Shown here in pieces: positions 9,022-12,416 of a stretch of DNA of 12,416 nucleotides. Below the pieces are notes generated by a model. The model had not been told where the DNA came from, did no database searches, and was given only the letters and a program-made list of their open reading frames with translations. The position numbers and the translations under genes were made by a program. This DNA is from Smittium mucronatum (taxonomy: Eukaryota > Kickxellomycota > Harpellomycetes > Harpellales > Legeriomycetaceae), in NCBI GenBank assembly GCA_001953115.1, contig LSSL01000312.1:27181-39596 (forward strand), in the 5' to 3' direction. How positions within the stretch are numbered: position 1 is the stretch's first letter; each line of letters begins with the position of its first letter.

Positions 9022-9455
9022 TGTTAGCTATAGGAGGGTTTAAATCAACCGAGACATCGTTTTTGGATCATCAAGCTTTCGACTTAAAATCGGCCATTTA
9101 CATCAACGAATGTCATAGATTAGCGCTTATTGGCCAAACCTCGGATCGTAAACAGGAATTTAACCAATGATTTGTTGCAGGCAGATCGGATTGTGCTTGC
9201 TCCCATTCTGTTGGTCAGTAATTAAACATAGAGCATTATTTTTATTGCGGTTAGAATTTATGGTTTATCACTATTTGAGGAAAAGTTTATTTGCACCAAC
9301 TAATGCGATTCGTATTTAAAAGTGGATAAACACTGCGGCCATAATTATCAGTTGCAAAGCAGTAATTTCCTTTCAACCATTTATCTAAAAGAGCCGAAGG
9401 AACATCCATCCTTTTCTTCAAGAAACCTCGAAATTTAGCGTTACAGTACCTTTTT
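9022..9455 (+). promoter_or_regulatory. Upstream region of the transporter gene, with a TATA-like element
   Basis: This stretch holds no supportable gene. Its base composition is clearly less AT-rich than the region to the left. A TATA-like run, TATTTAAAA, lies at 9313-9321, about 200 bases before the start codon. A CCAAT motif lies at 9018-9022 and another at 9164-9168, about 350 and 500 bases upstream of the start. These motifs are short and common, so promoter function is inferred from position only. A pyrimidine-rich tract (9490-9510) just before the start codon would be part of the leader. Confidence 0.3.
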
Positions 9456-9512
9456 ATGCCCTTAGTATTTTTAGCAGTTTTTCGGGGGGTTATCTCTTCT
9501 CCCCTTATTTGA
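9456..9512 (+). promoter_or_regulatory. Candidate upstream ORF (18 codons) in the 5' leader of the transporter gene
   Basis: An ATG at 9456 opens an 18-codon frame that ends with TGA at 9510-9512, eight bases before the main ATG at 9521. It is in a different frame from the transporter. If the transcript starts upstream of 9456, ribosomes would meet this ATG first, so it could lower translation of the main frame. The transcription start is unknown; if it lies downstream of 9456, the uORF is irrelevant. Confidence 0.3.
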
Positions 9513-9520
9513 AAAGTTTC

Positions 9521-12327
9521 ATGTTTCCTAAAACCAAAAATCCTCTCTCTAATTTATATTGCCTTTCGGCCACTTTACAAAAATCAAGGTCCTTTGGAGC
9601 TTCATTAAATTTTATATCAAGTGCACCATTTTCATCAATTTCTCGTCCCAATAGAAACTTCAAACTTCAACATATTCATTCTTCAAAGTCTATTAAACCT
9701 ATAACCAGTTTTTATCAATTTTCAAGCAATCGCTTACCCGGAATTTCCTGTTTAAACTTAATGGATTCTCCTAGAAAGATAGGTAATTCCTCGGAAGAAC
9801 TTGAATCTTCAAGTTACTCAAAAGACAGCTATCTAAGCATAGACATCCCAGATACTGATTCTTATCCTCAAAAAGAAATATCTAACAAAAATAATATTCA
9901 CTCTATCTTACTTTCATTAAAGCCTCAGGCAATCGATCCCACTGGCAGCAAAACAAGTGGCGAGCTTGTTCCATTACTTGCCGGTTTTAATGTTCCAAGA
10001 AATGATTTTATTTTCAGCAGCAGTCTTTCCGATCAAACCAGATCTTACTCGAAATCATCCAGAACTTCTGAAAATGATCAACAGGCCTCCATGAATCCTA
10101 GTGAAAATGCTCGCGATTCTATAGCTCTGAATTCTGAGACCGATACCAATTTATCGAACACAGCAACAAAAACTTCAGAACCCTCTAATTATACCACTAA
10201 CGCTACAAAAGTTGCTCTGATTGAAGATCCTAATGCTTCCTCCAAAGCCAAGACAAAACTTGGAGAAGAAAAGCGAAATGTATTTTCTTCTTCAGAAGAA
10301 AAATCTATGATGAGTGGTCACACTACTATGGGAGCTTGGAAAAAATTGATCTTATTTGCAAAAAACGAATATAAGTTGTTGGGTGGAGCCGTATGTTTGT
10401 TATTCGTCTCTTCAACTGTTTCTATGTCTGTTCCATTTTTTTTCGGAAAATTAATTGATATGGTCACTACTCCTGATTTTCCTTTGCCATACGGTCTGAC
10501 TACAAACCAAATATTTGGAGGTTTAGCTTCATTTTTTGCTATAGGTGCCTTGGCTAATTTTGGAAGAGTTTATATGATCAGAAAAGCTAGTGAAAGTATG
10601 ATTGCTAGGCTCAGAACTAAAATATATAGCTCAATTATCAGAGAAGATATGACTTTCTTCGAAATCAACCGAAGTGGTGACTTGGTCAGCAGACTTACTG
10701 TAGATACTACAATCGTCAGCAAAAGTATCACCAATAACGTTTCTGATGGACTAAGGAGTGCTCTGTCAGTAGTTGCCGGTCTATCAATGATGATTTATAT
10801 GAGTCCAAAGCTATCTGTAATTTATCATCCCTTTCATTAAAATCTCATTTTGAAATTTATTTTTGATTTATTTATTACTCTTGTTTATTTACAAATTTTT
10901 ATATATCACCATTCTAGATTATAATGCTGTTGGTTATCCCACCCATCGCAGGGTATGCTGTGTTCTACGGAAAATTCGTCAAAAAAATCACTCAAAGAAC
11001 TCAGCAAGCTCTAGGAGATATTACAAAAGAGGCAGAGGAAAGAATAAACAACATCAGAACTGTCCAAGCGTTTGGTCGTGAGGATGAAGAAACTTTAAGC
11101 TTTGGAAAAGCCTCAAATTATGTCTATGACCTTGGAAAGAAGGAGGCATTAATATCTGGAATATTTTTTGGAAGTAATGGCTTAATTGGTAACCTGTCAA
11201 TGCTACTCTTCTTGGGTTTTGGTGGGAAAATGGTTATGGCAAATGAAATAACTATTGGTGATTTGTCGTCCTTCATGCTATATACTGCTTACGTTGGTTC
11301 TTCTTTAGCCGGATTGAGCTCATTCTTTTCAGAATCCATGAAAGGAATTGGTGCAAGTATGAGGCTCTTCTATATCTTGGAGAGAACTCCCAAAATCACA
11401 TGCGATAGCAGCACTGAAGGAATAAAACTAAGTGAATACAAGGGTCACATCCAGTTTGAAAATGTTTGCTTTAAGTATCCATCTCGACCAGACACAACAA
11501 TATTCAACAACCTTAACATTGATATCATGCCTGGTACTCATGTAGCCATTGCTGGGCCATCAGGGAAGGGAAAAAGTACTCTTGCTCTTCTGATATTGAG
11601 ATTCTACGACATTAACAGCGGTGTTATAAAAATAGACGGAGTTGATTTAAAAAGTTTAAACTTGAAACAATGGAGATCTAACGTTGCGATTGTCCCACAG
11701 GAACCAGCGCTGTTCGCAACAACAATAAAGGCTAATCTCTTGTATGCTAACCCTAACGCTAGTGACCACGAACTTGAAGTAGCACTGAAAAGGGCTAATG
11801 CTTATAGTTTCGTTTCCAAGTTTCCCAATGGAATTGATACGTTCGTTGGTGAACGAGGAGTAAGCTTATCAGGTGGACAAAAGCAGCGAATTGCCATCGC
11901 CAGAGCCCTACTAGCCGATCCTGCCGTATTAATACTCGATGAGGCAACTAGTGCATTGGATCACCAGAGCGAACAGAGCGTGCAACAGGCCCTTGACAGA
12001 CTTACGGGTTCGGACGAATACGACGATGATGAACTAAATGGTGATGATAGGAATAGCGATACAGTTTTAGTAAATGGAGAAGATAGCGTTTCTGTCACCC
12101 CCCTCCACGTCCCATCTGCAAATTTATCTACCAAAAGAAGAGCTAGCAGAACCATTATCACAATTGCGCATCGTCCATCGACGCTGCAGAAAAGTGACAT
12201 TGTATTGGTTCTAGGCGATAATGGAAACATCGTTGAGAGTGGGAATTACTATGAGCTGCTAGCTAATGATGATGGATATTTTAAAAAGCTCCTATCATCC
12301 AAAAACGATTTTCAAACTGCGTCGTAA
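9521..12327 (+). CDS. MDL1: Mitochondrial ABC half-transporter, Mdl1/ABCB10 type (exons 9521-10816 and 10918-12327)
   Basis: Joining the two exons gives 901 residues: one transmembrane domain followed by one nucleotide-binding domain, a half-transporter that must dimerise. Residues 1-81 contain no acidic residue and about ten K/R, as in a mitochondrial presequence (first acidic residue D82). Residues 82-270 are a Ser/Thr/Asn-rich linker. Membrane segments lie near 286-308, 331-353, 413-427, 433-450, 511-534 and 547-567. The ATPase shows A-loop Y619, Walker A GPSGKGKST (645-653), Q-loop Q693, signature LSGGQ (749-753), Walker B ending LILDE (D773, E774), D-loop SALD (777-780) and switch H850. 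The segment SGIFFGSNGLIGN and the residues around the exon junction align with yeast Mdl1, which is linked to export of peptides from the matrix. The ATG at 9521 is the first in frame after a stop at 9386-9388; its context is weak (T at -3). The protein is longer than yeast Mdl1 (about 695 residues), mainly from the N-terminus and a 46-residue insertion at 796-841. Mdl2 or another ABCB subtype cannot be fully excluded. Confidence 0.9.
10817..10917 (+). other. Spliceosomal intron of the ABC transporter gene
   Basis: The 101-base intron starts GTAATT and ends TTCTAG. It is much more AT-rich than the flanking exons and contains in-frame stops. It lies in phase 0, between the codon for S432 and that for I433. 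Splicing here restores a junction reading SPKLS-II-MLLVIPP, which has the same spacing as yeast Mdl1 (SPKLT-GI-MLLILPP). That match supports the exact boundaries. No yeast-like TACTAAC branch site is visible. The intron falls between predicted membrane segments 3 and 4. Confidence 0.9.
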
Positions 12328-12390
12328 CTAATTAATCTTTTATTTAAATTTTAAAATATATAAATTACTTTCAATCATGACTGATAAGAG
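12328..12390 (+). other. 3' flank of the transporter gene
   Basis: An AT-rich 63-base stretch follows the TAA stop. No AATAAA polyadenylation signal is present; the closest element is an A/T-rich run around 12346-12365. The true 3' end may lie beyond the window. Confidence 0.4.
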
Positions 12391-12416
12391 TTTTTTTTTT
12401 TTTTTTTTTTTTTTTT
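12391..12416. repeat. Terminal run of 26 T
   Basis: An uninterrupted T homopolymer reaches the last base of the window. It starts 64 bases after the stop codon. The sequence probably ends here because an assembly could not pass the run; its true length is unknown. Confidence 0.85.

Noticed and set aside
1..9400. CRISPR array or prokaryotic operon
   Set aside because: No regularly spaced repeats exist, and the spliced gene shows that the DNA is eukaryotic.
9509..9520. Start of the transporter at a TTG twelve bases before the ATG
   Set aside because: TTG is not a normal start in a eukaryotic nuclear gene, and an in-frame ATG follows at 9521.
10863..11081. 72-codon plus-strand ORF
   Set aside because: It starts inside the intron on a non-ATG codon and overlaps exon 2 in another frame; the transporter explains this DNA.
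12041..12142. In-frame intron that would remove most of the acidic insertion
   Set aside because: GT and AG with a length divisible by three exist, but the sequence is not intron-like in composition, has no pyrimidine-rich 3' end, and the frame is open throughout. RNA data could still change this.
11961..12230. 89-codon minus-strand ORF
   Set aside because: It is a mirror of exon 2 coding sequence, with a composition typical of an antisense shadow.

Overview
The window looks like nuclear DNA from an AT-rich eukaryote, most likely a fungus. One gene has a GT-AG intron, an N-terminal mitochondrial presequence and a protein that resembles fungal Mdl1-type ABC transporters. The extreme AT bias and short AT-rich intron would suit an early-diverging fungal lineage such as the Harpellales (Smittium relatives), but that placement is a low-confidence guess.

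Region by region. 1-9.4 kb: a long, very AT-rich stretch (a hand count of 601-1080 gives about 25% GC) with no intact gene. It holds short tandem repeats, homopolymer runs (including 13 consecutive G), perfect hairpins, and several stretches that read like decayed coding DNA. These relics are a plus-strand group at about 0.6-2.6 kb that may come from a retroelement; a minus-strand piece at 3.4-3.6 kb resembling a Tc1/mariner-type (DDE) transposase; and two frames, at 4.8-5.2 kb (minus) and 6.1-6.7 kb (plus), interrupted almost only by TGA. 8.5-9.0 kb: composition becomes less AT-rich, and there is a long but unrecognised minus-strand open stretch. 9.0-9.5 kb: upstream region and probable 5' leader of the gene, with a TATA-like element and a short upstream ORF. 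9521-12327: the only confident gene, two exons separated by a 101-base intron, encoding a 901-residue mitochondrial ABC half-transporter. 12328-12416: a short 3' flank ending in 26 T, where the sequence stops.

Functionally there is a single gene: a predicted mitochondrial inner-membrane ABC half-transporter (Mdl1/ABCB10 group) that would act as a homodimer. It carries a long serine-rich N-terminal region and an unusual acidic insertion inside its nucleotide-binding domain. The rest appears to be gene-poor, degenerate repeat-derived DNA. The most interesting leads are the acidic insertion in the ATPase domain, the TGA-interrupted frames (possible mitochondrial- or plasmid-type origin) and the transposase relic. 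None of these could be confirmed without database searches.
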